This document shows, in pieces, positions 26,393-35,900 of a stretch of 64,000 bases of DNA (positions are counted from its first letter, which is position 1; the number at the start of each line of letters is the position of its first letter). This DNA comes from Kocuria rosea (GTDB lineage Bacteria > Actinomycetota > Actinomycetes > Actinomycetales > Micrococcaceae). Position numbers and translations under genes: made by a program. Under the pieces are notes generated by a model. That model worked only from the letters and a program-made list of their open reading frames with translations, was not told the origin of the DNA and did not search any database. The stretch is taken from positions 1-64,000 of the forward strand of contig NZ_JAMBOG010000016.1 of the NCBI RefSeq assembly GCF_023715525.1, given 5' to 3'.

Positions 26393-27070
26393 TCAGCGGC
26401 TGCGCTGCTTGAGCCGCTGCAGGTCCAGGATCACGACGGCCCGGGCCTCCAGCCGGATCCAGCCGCGCTGGACGAACTCGGCCAGGGCCTTGTTGACGGT
26501 CTCGCGGGAGGCGCCGACCAGCTGGGCGAGCTCCTCCTGGGTCAGCTCGTGCGCCACGAGGATCCCGTCGGTGGCCGGCCGGCCGAAGCGGTCCGCCAGG
26601 TCCAGCAGGGCCTTGGCCACACGGCCCGGCACGTCGGAGAAGACCAGGTCCGCGAGGGACTCGTTGGTGCGCCGCAGCCGGCGGGCCAGCGCCTGCAGCA
26701 GCTGCGCGGAGACGTCCGGGGACCGCTCGATGACCTTCTTGAGGTTCTCGTGCTTGAGCCCGGCCAGGCGGGTCTCCGAGACCGCGGTCGCGGAGGTCGA
26801 GCGCGGGCTCGGGTCGAACAGCGCCATCTCGCCGAACAGCTCGCCGGGGCCCATGATCGCCACGAGGCTCTCGCGGCCGTCCGGGGCGGTGCGGCCGAGC
26901 TTGATCTTGCCGGAAACGATGAAGTAGAGCTGGTCGCCCGGGTCCCCCTCGTGGAACAGGGTGGAGCCGCGGGAGAGCTCCACCTCGGTGAGCTCCTCCG
27001 TCAGGGCGGCGAACGCCTGGTCGTCCAGGGACGCGAACAGGGGGGCGCGGCGGAGGACGTCGATATCCAT
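26393..27070 (-). CDS. Crp/Fnr-family regulator (GlxR/Crp-like)
   Basis: The 225-residue regulator has an N-terminal cyclic-nucleotide-binding domain with GELFGEMALFDPSPRSTSATA, closely matching the cAMP-phosphate loop, and a C-terminal winged helix with LTQEELAQLVGASRETVNKAL as recognition region. It resembles actinobacterial cAMP regulators of the Crp/GlxR group that control carbon metabolism and respiration, such as acs. GAGGAGAAG precedes the ATG at 27070. The acs gene lies 2 kb away. No Fe-S cysteines of Fnr are present. Confidence 0.93.
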   Translation of the reverse strand: MDIDVLRRAPLFASLDDQAFAALTEELTEVELSRGSTLFHEGDPGDQLYFIVSGKIKLGRTAPDGRESLVAIMGPGELFGEMALFDPSPRSTSATAVSETRLAGLKHENLKKVIERSPDVSAQLLQALARRLRRTNESLADLVFSDVPGRVAKALLDLADRFGRPATDGILVAHELTQEELAQLVGASRETVNKALAEFVQRGWIRLEARAVVILDLQRLKQRSR

Positions 27071-27155
27071 GCTTCTCCTCAGGGTCTCGCCGTCGTCCGG
27101 GCGGGCCCGGCGGGGCGGTGTCAACGGGGGCCGTGCACGCACGTGTGAGCGGCCT

Positions 27156-27177
27156 AACGTACCTGACGTTCACTGTA
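27156..27177 (-). promoter_or_regulatory. Candidate promoter and operator of the Crp-like gene
   Basis: On the minus strand TACAGT (27177-27172) can be the -10. The inverted repeat AACGT-ACCTG-ACGTT (27156-27170) lies over the expected start point. Next to it TGTGA-GCGGCC-TAACG (27144-27159) is a one-sided match to the TGTGA-N6-TCACA site, so self-control is possible. Confidence 0.35.
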
Positions 27178-27311
27178 GTGTCTCCGGCGCGCGATTCCCA
27201 AGGACGGCCCCCGGCCTCCGTGCGGCGGCGCTCCACGGTTCTCCCAGGCGCACTCCCTATGCTGGTGGCTCGTTCCCGCCCCGGCCGCGCCGACCCACCC
27301 AGAGGATGCCC

Positions 27312-28487
27312 ATGCCCCCGTCCCTCAACCTGCTCGACGTCCTGCTCGTCGTCGTGCTGCTGGGCTACCTCTTCTACGGGTTCAGCCGCGGGTTCTTCAA
27401 CTCCCTGTTCTCCCTGGCCGGCCTCGTGGTCGGGGCCGTGGCGGCGTTCTCGGCCGCCCCGTGGGTCAGCGCGCAGGTCGGGCCGCAGTACCGGGTGGGC
27501 GCGGTGCTCGCCACGGTGCTCGTCCTGCTCGTCGCCGGGCAGATGCTCGGCGGGGTCGTGGGCCGCGCCCTGTCGGCGGTGACCGAGCGGATGCGCCTGG
27601 GGCTGCTGAACCGGATCGCGGGGGCCGCGCTCGACGTCGCCGTGGCGGCGCTCGCGATCTCCCTGCTGGCCTCCCTGGTGGGCCAGCTCGGCCTGCCGGC
27701 CGTCTCCCAGCAGGTCGCGGCCTCCGCGGTGCTGCGCGCCATCGACGAGCACACCCCGGGCCCGGTGCGCTCCGCCGTCACCAGCGCCCGGGAGGCGGTC
27801 GACGGCGCCACCGGCATGCGGGAGCTCGACGCCCTGCTGTTCCCCGCGCAGGAGGCCCCGGCCGACGGCGTGGACACGCCCGCCCTGGCCGAGGCGGGCC
27901 GCTCCGTGGTGCAGGTGTACGGGACGGCGGTCGCCTGCCGGCAGACCCAGACCGGCTCCGGGTTCGCCACCGCGCCGGGCCAGGTGGTCACCAACGCCCA
28001 CGTGGTGGCCGGGGTGGACCAGCCCGTGGTCCAGACCCGGGACGGCCAGGTGCACACCGCCGCGGTCGTCCACTACGACGCGGCCGCGGACCTCGCCGTG
28101 CTCTCCGTGCCGACGCTGCCGACGCCGGCGCTGCCCCTGGGCCAGGACCCGGCGCCGGGGGACCTGGTCGCGTTCATGGGCTACCCGCTGGGCGGGCCCT
28201 TCACCGCCGAGCCCGCCACCGTGCAGGGCACCGCACTCGCGCCCCTGCAGGACGTCGGCGAGGGCGGGACAGGGGCCGTGGAGATCATCCAGCTGGCCGG
28301 GGCGGTGCAGCAGGGCAACTCCGGCGGCCCGCTGGTCGCGCAGGACGGGTCCGTGGTGGGCGTCGTGTTCGCCAAGGCCCTCGAGGGGCAGGTCGGCTAC
28401 GCGCTCACCCTCGACGAGCTGCGCGGCGCGCTGGCCGCCGCGGCCGGCAGCACACAGGCCGTGCCGACGGGGGCCTGCACGGCCTGA
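27312..28487 (+). CDS. marP: MarP-type membrane serine protease (CvpA + trypsin-like)
   Basis: The 391-residue protein has four N-terminal membrane helices in a CvpA/colicin V-production domain (about 1-110), a linker, and an extracellular chymotrypsin-fold protease. The triad is His230 (TNAHVVAG), Asp260 (AAADLAVL) and Ser337 (QQGNSGGPL). Two cysteines (VACRQTQTG and the C-terminal GACTA) could form the redox-controlled disulfide known in Mycobacterium MarP, which supports survival in acid by processing the peptidoglycan hydrolase RipA. The ATG at 27312 has GAGG six bases before it; an ATG at 27306 is too close. It converges with aroQ, 3 bases apart. Confidence 0.92.
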   Translation: MPPSLNLLDVLLVVVLLGYLFYGFSRGFFNSLFSLAGLVVGAVAAFSAAPWVSAQVGPQYRVGAVLATVLVLLVAGQMLGGVVGRALSAVTERMRLGLLNRIAGAALDVAVAALAISLLASLVGQLGLPAVSQQVAASAVLRAIDEHTPGPVRSAVTSAREAVDGATGMRELDALLFPAQEAPADGVDTPALAEAGRSVVQVYGTAVACRQTQTGSGFATAPGQVVTNAHVVAGVDQPVVQTRDGQVHTAAVVHYDAAADLAVLSVPTLPTPALPLGQDPAPGDLVAFMGYPLGGPFTAEPATVQGTALAPLQDVGEGGTGAVEIIQLAGAVQQGNSGGPLVAQDGSVVGVVFAKALEGQVGYALTLDELRGALAAAAGSTQAVPTGACTA

Positions 28488-28490
28488 GGC

Positions 28491-28931
28491 TCAGCCCTCC
28501 AGCGTGCGCAGCAGCCAGTCCACGGCCAGCTCGTAGCCGTACGCGCCCGCGCCGGCGATGACCGCGTCCGCCTGCAGGGAGACGTAGGACGTGTGCCGGA
28601 ACGGCTCTCGGCGGTGGACGTTGGAGATGTGCACCTCGACGACCGGGACGTCGGCGGCCTCCAGGGCGTCGTGGATCGCGATCGAGTAGTGGGTGAACGC
28701 CGCGGGGTTGATGAGGATCGCCGCGCCCTGCGTGCGCGCCTCCTGGATCCGGTCCACCACGGCGCCCTCGTGGTTGGACTGGTGGAACGAGACCTCCCAG
28801 CCGCCGGCCGCGGCCCGGGCGCGGACGGCGGCCTCGATGTCGGCCAGCGTCGTCGTGCCGTAGACCTCGGGCTTGCGGGTGCCGAGCAGGTTCAGGTTGG
28901 GGCCGTTGAGCACGTAGATCGGTTTGCGCAT
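28491..28931 (-). CDS. aroQ: 3-dehydroquinate dehydratase, type II
   Basis: The 146-residue enzyme has the AroQ signature VLNGPNLNLLGTRKPEVYG with the catalytic Tyr, INPAAFTHYSIAIHDA and EVHISNVHRREPFRHTS. It dehydrates 3-dehydroquinate in the shikimate pathway. The start at 28931 gives the usual length; an ATG at 28940 and a GTG at 28946 are in-frame alternatives. It stands apart from other aro genes. Confidence 0.95.
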   Translation of the reverse strand: MRKPIYVLNGPNLNLLGTRKPEVYGTTTLADIEAAVRARAAAGGWEVSFHQSNHEGAVVDRIQEARTQGAAILINPAAFTHYSIAIHDALEAADVPVVEVHISNVHRREPFRHTSYVSLQADAVIAGAGAYGYELAVDWLLRTLEG

Positions 28932-29033
28932 GGCACCCATCCTCACACGCCGGCGCGCCGCCCCGTCCGCCGCCCCACCCGCCCGGACACCCGCCCGGAC
29001 GCCTGCTCGAACGCCGGAGGGCGGCAGGCGCGC

Positions 29034-30983
29034 CTACTTGGCGAGCGAGTCCACGATCTGTTGCATGACGGTCTGGTCCGCGAGCGTGGTGACGTCGCCG
29101 ACCGGACGGTCCTCCGCCACGTCCTTGAGCAGGCGACGCATGATCTTCCCCGAGCGGGTCTTCGGCAGCTCGGGGACGATGAGCACCTTCTTGGGCTTGG
29201 CGATCGGGGAGATCTCCTTGCCCACGTGGGCGCGCATCTCCTCGGCGAGCTCCGCCTTGTCCCGGCCCTCGGCCTCCGCCTGGTCCGACAGGATGACGAA
29301 CGCGATCACGGCCTGGCCGGTCGTCTCGTCCGTGGCGCCCACGACGGCGGCCTCCGCGACCGCCGGGTGGGAGACGAGGGCGGACTCGATCTCCGGGGTG
29401 GAGAGGCGGTGGCCGGAGACGTTCATGACGTCGTCCACCCGGCCCAGGATCCACACGTCGCCGTCGGCGTCGCGCTTGGCGCCGTCCCCGGCGAAGTACA
29501 TCTCGCCGAAGCGGGACCAGTAGGTGTCCACGTAGCGCTGGTCGTCGCCCCAGATGGTGCGCAGCATCGAGGGCCACGGCTCCCGGACCACCAGGAAGCC
29601 GGAGGCCTCGTTGCCGAGCGAGTGGCCGGCGTCGTCGACGACGTCGACCTTGATGCCCGGGATCGGGACCTGCGCGGAGCCCGGCTTCGCCACCGTCACC
29701 CCGGGCAGCTGGGAGATCATGATGGCGCCGGTCTCGGTCTGCCACCAGGTGTCCACGATCGGGCAGCGCCCGCCGCCGATCACGCGGTGGAACCAGGTCC
29801 AGGCCTCCGGGTTGATGGCCTCGCCCACCGTGCCGAGCACGCGCAGGGAGGAGAGGTCGTACTCGGCCGGGATCTCCTCGCCCCACTTCATCATGGTGCG
29901 GATCGCCGTGGGGGAGGTGTAGAGGATCGTCACCCCGTACTTCTGCACGATCTCCCAGAACCGGCCGCGGTGCGGGGAGTCCGGGGTGCCCTCGTAGATC
30001 ACCTGGGTGGAGCCGTTGACCAGCGGCGCGTAGGCGACGTAGGAGTGGCCGGTGACCCACCCGACGTCGGCGGTGCACCAGTAGACGTCGGTCTCCGGCT
30101 TGAGGTCGAAGACGTTCTTGTGGGTGAACGCGCCCTGGGTGAGGTAGCCGCCGGTGGTGTGCACGATGCCCTTGGGCTTGCCCGTGGTGCCGGAGGTGTA
30201 GAGCACGAACAGCGGGTCCTCGGCGCCCTGCGCGGACGGGGTGTGCTCCGGGGAGGCCGCCTCGAGGGCCTCGTGCCACCACACGTCGCGGCCCTCGGTC
30301 ATCTCGATCTCCGCCTCGTTGCGGCGCACCACGAGCACGTGCTGGACGGAGGCGCCGCCCTTGGACAGGGCCTCGTCCACGGCCGGCTTCAGCAGCGAGG
30401 GCTTGCCGCGGCGGAAGGAGCCGTCGGCGGTGACCACGAGCTTGGCCTCCCCGTCCTCGACGCGGGACAGGAGGGCGTCGGCGGAGAACCCGCCGAAGAC
30501 CACGGAGTGGATCGCGCCGATGCGGGCGCAGGCGAGCATGGCGATGACCGCCTCGGCGATCATCGGCAGGTAGAGGGCCACGCGGTCGCCCTTGACGACC
30601 CCGAGCGACTCCATGGCGTTGGCGGCCTTGGAGACCTCGTCCTTGAGCTGCGCGTAGGTGTAGCTGCGGCTGTCACCGGGCTCGCCCTCGAAGTGGATGG
30701 CGACGCGCTCGCCGCGGCCGGCCTCGACGTGGCGGTCCACGGCGTTGTAGCAGGCGTTGAGGGTGCCGTCCTGGAACCACTTCGCGAACGGGGGATTCGA
30801 CCAGTCGAGGACCTCGGTGAACTCCTTGTCCCAGCTCAGCAGCTCCCGGGCCTGGCGGGCCCAGAACTCGGTGCCCTCCGCCTCGGCCTGCCGGTACAGC
30901 TCCGCGGTGGCGTTGGCCTGGGCGGTGAACTCGGCGCTGGGGGCAAAGGTCTTGGTCTCGACAGGAGTGGCGTCCGAAGCCAT
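29034..30983 (-). CDS. acs: Acetyl-CoA synthetase (AMP-forming)
   Basis: The 649-residue enzyme has the AMP-binding motif [31 protein letters not shown], the TWWQTETG loop and the acetylation-site region [13 protein letters not shown] with the catalytic Lys. It makes acetyl-CoA from acetate, ATP and CoA. The ATG at 30983 has AGAAGGG upstream. Lys acetylation of the C-terminal motif normally inhibits the enzyme; an AcuC-type deacetylase that may reverse this is at 55840 in this window. Divergent from nth. Confidence 0.96.
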   Translation of the reverse strand: MASDATPVETKTFAPSAEFTAQANATAELYRQAEAEGTEFWARQARELLSWDKEFTEVLDWSNPPFAKWFQDGTLNACYNAVDRHVEAGRGERVAIHFEGEPGDSRSYTYAQLKDEVSKAANAMESLGVVKGDRVALYLPMIAEAVIAMLACARIGAIHSVVFGGFSADALLSRVEDGEAKLVVTADGSFRRGKPSLLKPAVDEALSKGGASVQHVLVVRRNEAEIEMTEGRDVWWHEALEAASPEHTPSAQGAEDPLFVLYTSGTTGKPKGIVHTTGGYLTQGAFTHKNVFDLKPETDVYWCTADVGWVTGHSYVAYAPLVNGSTQVIYEGTPDSPHRGRFWEIVQKYGVTILYTSPTAIRTMMKWGEEIPAEYDLSSLRVLGTVGEAINPEAWTWFHRVIGGGRCPIVDTWWQTETGAIMISQLPGVTVAKPGSAQVPIPGIKVDVVDDAGHSLGNEASGFLVVREPWPSMLRTIWGDDQRYVDTYWSRFGEMYFAGDGAKRDADGDVWILGRVDDVMNVSGHRLSTPEIESALVSHPAVAEAAVVGATDETTGQAVIAFVILSDQAEAEGRDKAELAEEMRAHVGKEISPIAKPKKVLIVPELPKTRSGKIMRRLLKDVAEDRPVGDVTTLADQTVMQQIVDSLAK

Positions 30984-31141
30984 GTGGGGTTCCCTTCTCA
31001 TGAGGCACCGCGCACGGGCCCCGGGGCCCCGGCGCCCGTGTCGCAGCTCACAAAGTGTCGATTTCACCCTAGACGATCGGCCCACCCGGTTCCACAGACC
31101 CACGCCGCACGCGGTCACGGAGCCGGCGCGGGCGCTCGCCC

Positions 31142-31147
31142 TAGAAT
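31142..31147 (+). promoter_or_regulatory. -10 box of nth (leaderless)
   Basis: TAGAAT is followed by CGGGGC and the ATG at 31154. This is the best -10 among the leaderless-type starts in this window. Confidence 0.6.
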
Positions 31148-31153
31148 CGGGGC

Positions 31154-32029
31154 ATGGCCTCCTCCTCCGTGCCCCGTCCGCCCGCCCACCTGCGCGTGGT
31201 GGACCCCGCGAAGGCCCGGGCCGGTGCCGCGCGGCGCCGGCGGACGGGCCGGCCCGAGTCCCCGCTGGCGCGCAAGCGGCGGGCCCGACGGATCAACGCG
31301 GTGCTCGCCGGGACGTACCCCTACGCGGTCGCCGAGCTGGACTTCGAGAACCCCTACCAGCTGCTCGTCGCCACCGTCCTCTCGGCCCAGACCACGGACG
31401 TGCGGGTGAACTCCGTGACCCCGCACCTGTTCGCCGCCTACCCGACGCCCCGGGCGCTGGCCGAGGCCGACGAGGCGCAGGTCCAGGAGGTGGTGCGGTC
31501 GCTGGGCTTCTACCGCGCCAAGACGCGCTCCATCCAGACGCTGGCCCAGAAGATCGTGGACGAGTACGACGGCGTGGTCCCCGGCCGGCTCGAGGACCTG
31601 GTGACCCTCCCGGGGGTGGGCCGCAAGACCGCCAACGTGGTCCTCGGCAACGCCTTCGGGGTGCCCGGCATCACGGTCGACACCCACTTCGGCCGCCTCG
31701 CCCGGCGCTTGGAGTGGACCGAGGAGGAGGACCCGGTCAAGGTCGAGCGCGACGTCGCGGCGCTGTTCGAGCCCAAGGACTGGACGGACCTGTCGCAGCG
31801 GCTCGTCTACCACGGGCGGCGCATCTGCCACTCGCAGCGCCCGGCCTGCGGGGTCTGCCCCGTCGCCGACCTGTGCCCGTCCTACGGGACGGGGCCCACG
31901 GACGCCGCCGAGGCGGCGGCGCTGCTCAAGTACGAGTTCGCCCCCGGCCGCGAGGAGCTGCTCGACGCGTACCTGGCGGGCCGCACCCGGGCGCAGCTGC
32001 GCGCCGACGGCTGGCCGCTGAGCTCGTGA
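31154..32029 (+). CDS. nth: Endonuclease III
   Basis: The 291-residue base-excision glycosylase/AP lyase has the helix-hairpin-helix [11 protein letters not shown] with catalytic Lys158 and the Asp176 of VDTHFGRLA. The [4Fe-4S] ligands follow as C-x6-C-x2-C-x5-C ([17 protein letters not shown]). It removes oxidised pyrimidines. About 40 extra basic residues precede the core, as in mycobacterial Nth, and a C-terminal tail of about 50 residues follows. Its stop overlaps the next start (GTGA). Confidence 0.95.
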   Translation: MASSSVPRPPAHLRVVDPAKARAGAARRRRTGRPESPLARKRRARRINAVLAGTYPYAVAELDFENPYQLLVATVLSAQTTDVRVNSVTPHLFAAYPTPRALAEADEAQVQEVVRSLGFYRAKTRSIQTLAQKIVDEYDGVVPGRLEDLVTLPGVGRKTANVVLGNAFGVPGITVDTHFGRLARRLEWTEEEDPVKVERDVAALFEPKDWTDLSQRLVYHGRRICHSQRPACGVCPVADLCPSYGTGPTDAAEAAALLKYEFAPGREELLDAYLAGRTRAQLRADGWPLSS

Positions 32030-32802
32030 GCGCGCCGGACGGGAACGGGACGGGCCCGGGCGACGCCTACCGGGACCTGCTGCGGGTGGCCCGCGAGGGC
32101 CACCGGCTGCGGATGGAGGACCGCGAACCCTGGCGGATCGGGCGCATCGACGAGAACTACCGGCGCTCGGCGGTGCTCATCCTCTTCGGGGCGCTCGACG
32201 CCCTGCCCGCCCGCTCGCCCGAGCACGCCGCAGGGGTGGGCCGGGACCTCGACGTCCTACTCGTCCAGCGGGCCGCGACCCTGCGCTCCCACCCCGGCCA
32301 GGTCGCCTTCCCGGGCGGCCGCCTGGACCCCGGGGACGGGGACCTGCACGAGCTGCTGAGCGTGCCCGGCGGCGAGGTCAGCGCGGCCCACGTGCGCGCC
32401 GCCCTGCGCGAGGCGCAGGAGGAGACGGGTCTGGACCCGCGGGGCGTCGAGGTGCTCGGCGCCCTGGCGCCCGTGCCCCTGCCGGTCTCGAACCACCTCG
32501 TCACCCCCGTGCTGGGGTGGTGGCGGGAGTCCTCCCCGGTCGACGTCGTCGACCACGCCGAGTCCTCACTGGTCTTCCGCGTCCCCGTGCTCGACCTCGT
32601 CGACCCCGCCCGCCGGCACTACGCGAGCGTGACGCGGGGCCGGCAGACCTACCGCTCGCCCGCGTTCACCGTCCCCGTGGCGGGCACGGCGGAGACGGTG
32701 ACGGTGTGGGGGTTCACCGGCGTGCTCCTGGACCGGGTGCTCGCCGCGCTGGGCTGGTCCGTGCCGTGGGACACGGCACGGGTCCTACCCGCCCCGCTCT
32801 GA
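32026..32802 (+). CDS. Nudix CoA pyrophosphatase-like (NudL/NUDT8 type)
   Basis: The 258-residue protein has the CoA-specific LLVQRAATLRSHPGQVAFPGG motif leading into the Nudix box GGRLDPGDGDLHE...REAQEETGLD. Such enzymes split CoA and its derivatives into 4-phosphopantetheine and 3',5'-ADP. It is translationally coupled to nth, an order also common in related actinobacteria. The GTG start at 32026 lies in the nth stop. Confidence 0.9.
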   Translation: MSAPDGNGTGPGDAYRDLLRVAREGHRLRMEDREPWRIGRIDENYRRSAVLILFGALDALPARSPEHAAGVGRDLDVLLVQRAATLRSHPGQVAFPGGRLDPGDGDLHELLSVPGGEVSAAHVRAALREAQEETGLDPRGVEVLGALAPVPLPVSNHLVTPVLGWWRESSPVDVVDHAESSLVFRVPVLDLVDPARRHYASVTRGRQTYRSPAFTVPVAGTAETVTVWGFTGVLLDRVLAALGWSVPWDTARVLPAPL

Positions 32803-32812
32803 GCCCGCGGCC

Positions 32813-32832
32813 GGCGGCGCCCCCGCGCCGCC
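32813..32832 (+). terminator. GC hairpin after the nth-Nudix operon
   Basis: GGCGGCGC (32813-32820), loop CCCC and GCGCCGCC (32825-32832) form an 8-bp stem 11 bases after the stop codon. Confidence 0.5.
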
Positions 32833-32961
32833 GCGCCGCCTCCCGGCGCGACGCGCCGTGCCGCCGACGGGGGGAACGGACTACGGTGGGGACTCCCGCG
32901 GTGCCCCGCGGCCCCGTCCTGCCGCCCCGCTCCCTGCACCCCGACCCCAGAGGAGGCCCCG

Positions 32962-35900
32962 GTGACCACGCCCCGCTCCGGCGCCGGCCGGCCCCGGCTC
33001 GCCGAGCAGCTCAGCGCCGCACGGCACCGCCGCGGCCTGTCGGTGCGCGCGCTCGCCGCGGCCTGCGGCCTGCCCGCGAGCACGATCCAGGGCTGGCTCA
33101 GCGGTGCGCACCTGCCCGGCCCCGCCCTGCGCCGCGAGTTCACCGTCCTGCTGGAAGCCCTCGGCCTGACCGAGGAGCGTCCCGCCGCGCAGTGGTGGGC
33201 GGACGTCAACCGCTCCCGCACCCCGGTCCAGCCGACGACCACCCCGTACGTCGGGCTGCGCGCCTACCGCCCCGAGGACGAGGCGCACTTCTTCGGGCGG
33301 GCCGCGGAGGTCGCGGAGCTGGGCGCCCGCGTCACCGCGCTCGCCGCGGCGGACGGCCCGCGCATCCTGGCCGTGGTCGGGGCCTCGGGGGCGGGCAAGT
33401 CCTCCCTGCTGGGCGCCGGCCTGCTCGGCCGGCTGCGCGCCGAGGGCCAGCCCCTGCACGGGTGGAGCGCCGTCACCACCACGCCGGGGCTCGACCCGCA
33501 GGAGCGCCTCTCCGGGGTCCTCGCGGACGATCCCGACCTGCTCGTCGTCGACCAGCTCGAGGAGCTGTGGACGAGCTCCCCCGAACCGGAGCGCGCCGCG
33601 CGGTTCCTGGAGCGGCTGGCGGCCGCGGGCCGCGGGCGGGTGGTCGTGGTCGGGCTGCGCGCGGACTTCTTCGGCACCGCGAGCCGCCACACCGAGCTGC
33701 GCGCGGCCCTGGAGCGGCCCGTGCTCCTCGGGGCGCTCAGCCGCGAGCAGCTGCGCGGGATCGTCGTGGGCCCCGCCGAGGCGGTCGGCGCCCGCGTGTC
33801 CCCGGACCTGGTCGGGGTGGTCCTGCGGGACGCCGCCCCGCGCGGGACCGAGGTCGGGGTCGGGCTGCTGCCCCTGCTGTCCCAGGCGCTGCTGGGCACC
33901 TGGGAGCACGCCCGCACCCGGGAGCTCACCGTGGCCGACTACCACGCGGCCGGCGGGATCACGGAGGCGCTGGACCGGCGGGCCGAGGAGGCCTACGCCG
34001 AGCTGGACCCGCACGAGCGCGAGGTGGCCCGCGCCGTCCTCCTGCGCCTCGTGCGCGTGGTCGGCACGGGCTCCTCCGCCACCGTGGTGCGCACCCCCGT
34101 GCTGCGGGAGGAGCTCCCGCAGGGCGGGGCGGCCGTGGTGGAGCACTTCGCCCGCGCCCGGCTGCTGACCATCGACCGGGACGAGATCCAGCTCGGCCAC
34201 GAGGCCCTGCTGGACCACTGGTCGAGGCTCAACCGCTGGATCGAGGACAGCCGCCGCGACCTCTACGTCCGCCAGCAGCTGCAGCGCGCCACCCAGATGT
34301 GGCTGGCCAACGACCGCGACCCCCTCGCGCTGATCCCGCTGGGGCAGCTGGCGTCCTTCCGGGACTGGACCGGGGACCCCCGCCAGCAGGCCCTGCTCAG
34401 CCCGGCCGAGCGCGAGTACCTCGAGGAGAGCGAGCGCCACTACGACGACGCCCTGGCACGCCAGCAGCGCAGCGCCCGCGAGATCGAGCGCCGCGGCCGC
34501 GTGGCCCTCGTCCTGCTGGCCCTGGCCGTGTGCGCCGCCGTGGTCGCCGGGGTGCTGGGGGTGCGGGCCGAGCGCTACCAGGCCGCCGCCGAGGACGCCC
34601 GCGACGAGGCGCTCTCCCGCCAGACGGCGCTGGAGGCCTCCCGGATCCGCGGGGAGACGCCCGACCTCGCCGCGCAGCTGAGCCTGGCGGCCTACCGCAT
34701 CGAGCCCACGCGCGAGGGGATCTCCGCGCTCGTCGACGCGACCGCGGTGGCCAGCCCCGAGCGCCTGATCGGGCCGGAGGGGGCCTCCCGGCTCGCGGCC
34801 CTGGACGACGGGTCGGTGGTCGCCCGCGCCGCCGGTGACGGCACGCTGTCCGTGTGGCGCGGCACCGGGCGCCTGGACACGGGGCGGGAGGACGTCGCCG
34901 TGGTCGACGACGACCCGGGGCTGCGGGACGTCGACCTGGTGGTCCGGGACGGCCGCGTCCTCGCCGCGGTGGCGGGGGAGGGCCACGTCAGCCTCTGGGA
35001 CGTCACGGAGCAGCCCGCGCAGCGGCTGGGCGACGCCGCGGTGGGTGCGGACACGCCGGTCAACGCCGTGGTCCTCTCCCCGGACGGGCGGCAGCTGCTG
35101 GCCGGCGGGGCGGGCGAGGTCCTGCGGTGGTCGCTCGAGGACCTGCGGGCCCCCGGCGCCCTCCTGCCCCTGGAGCTCGACGACCCCGGCGCCGTCACCG
35201 CGCTCGCCGCCGCGGCCGACGGCACCGTCTACGTGGGCGGGGCCGCCACCGGCATCGACCGGTTCGCCGCCGGGGAGCGCCAGCCGCGCCGCCTCGAGCG
35301 GGTCCCGACCGGGCGCCAGGTGCTGTCCCTGGACCTCGCCGGCGACGGGGAGCGGCTGGCCGCGGGCCTGGCCGCCCGCGAGCTGCGGCTCTTCGAGGTC
35401 TCCGGGGACCGCGTCACGGAGGCCGGGGTCATCGGGGGCTTCGACAGCTGGGTCAGCGACGTGAACTTCTCGGCGGACGGCGAGCGCATCGTCTCCGCCA
35501 GCTACGACCAGCACGCCTACGTCCACCGGATCGCCGACCGGTCCACGGTCGACGTCTACCCCACCCCGTCGCGCGTGACGAGCGCCCTGGGCGTGGGGGG
35601 CCGGGTGCTGACGACCTCCCAGGACGGGACCACGCGGGCATGGGACCGGTACGGGCCGGTCGTCCAGCGCCGCGGCGAGCCCGTCTACCAGCTCTCGACC
35701 GACCGGGACCACACCGTCCTGAGCGTGGTCGGCGTCGGCGAGGACGTCGTCTCGCTGCTGGACCTCACCGGGGAGCACCCTCGGCAGCTGCCCGCCCCGC
35801 AGGCACCGCGCGGGGAGTCCCTGTGGTTCGCCGGCGCCGTCGCCCCCGACGCCTCGTTCGTGGCGGGGGGCACGGAGGACGGGGACCTCCTCGTGTGGCC

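Noticed and set aside
28593-31409. Long plus-strand frame opposite aroQ and acs
   Set aside because: Composition is antisense-like (Val/Gly/Arg/His-rich), and both real genes are unmistakable.
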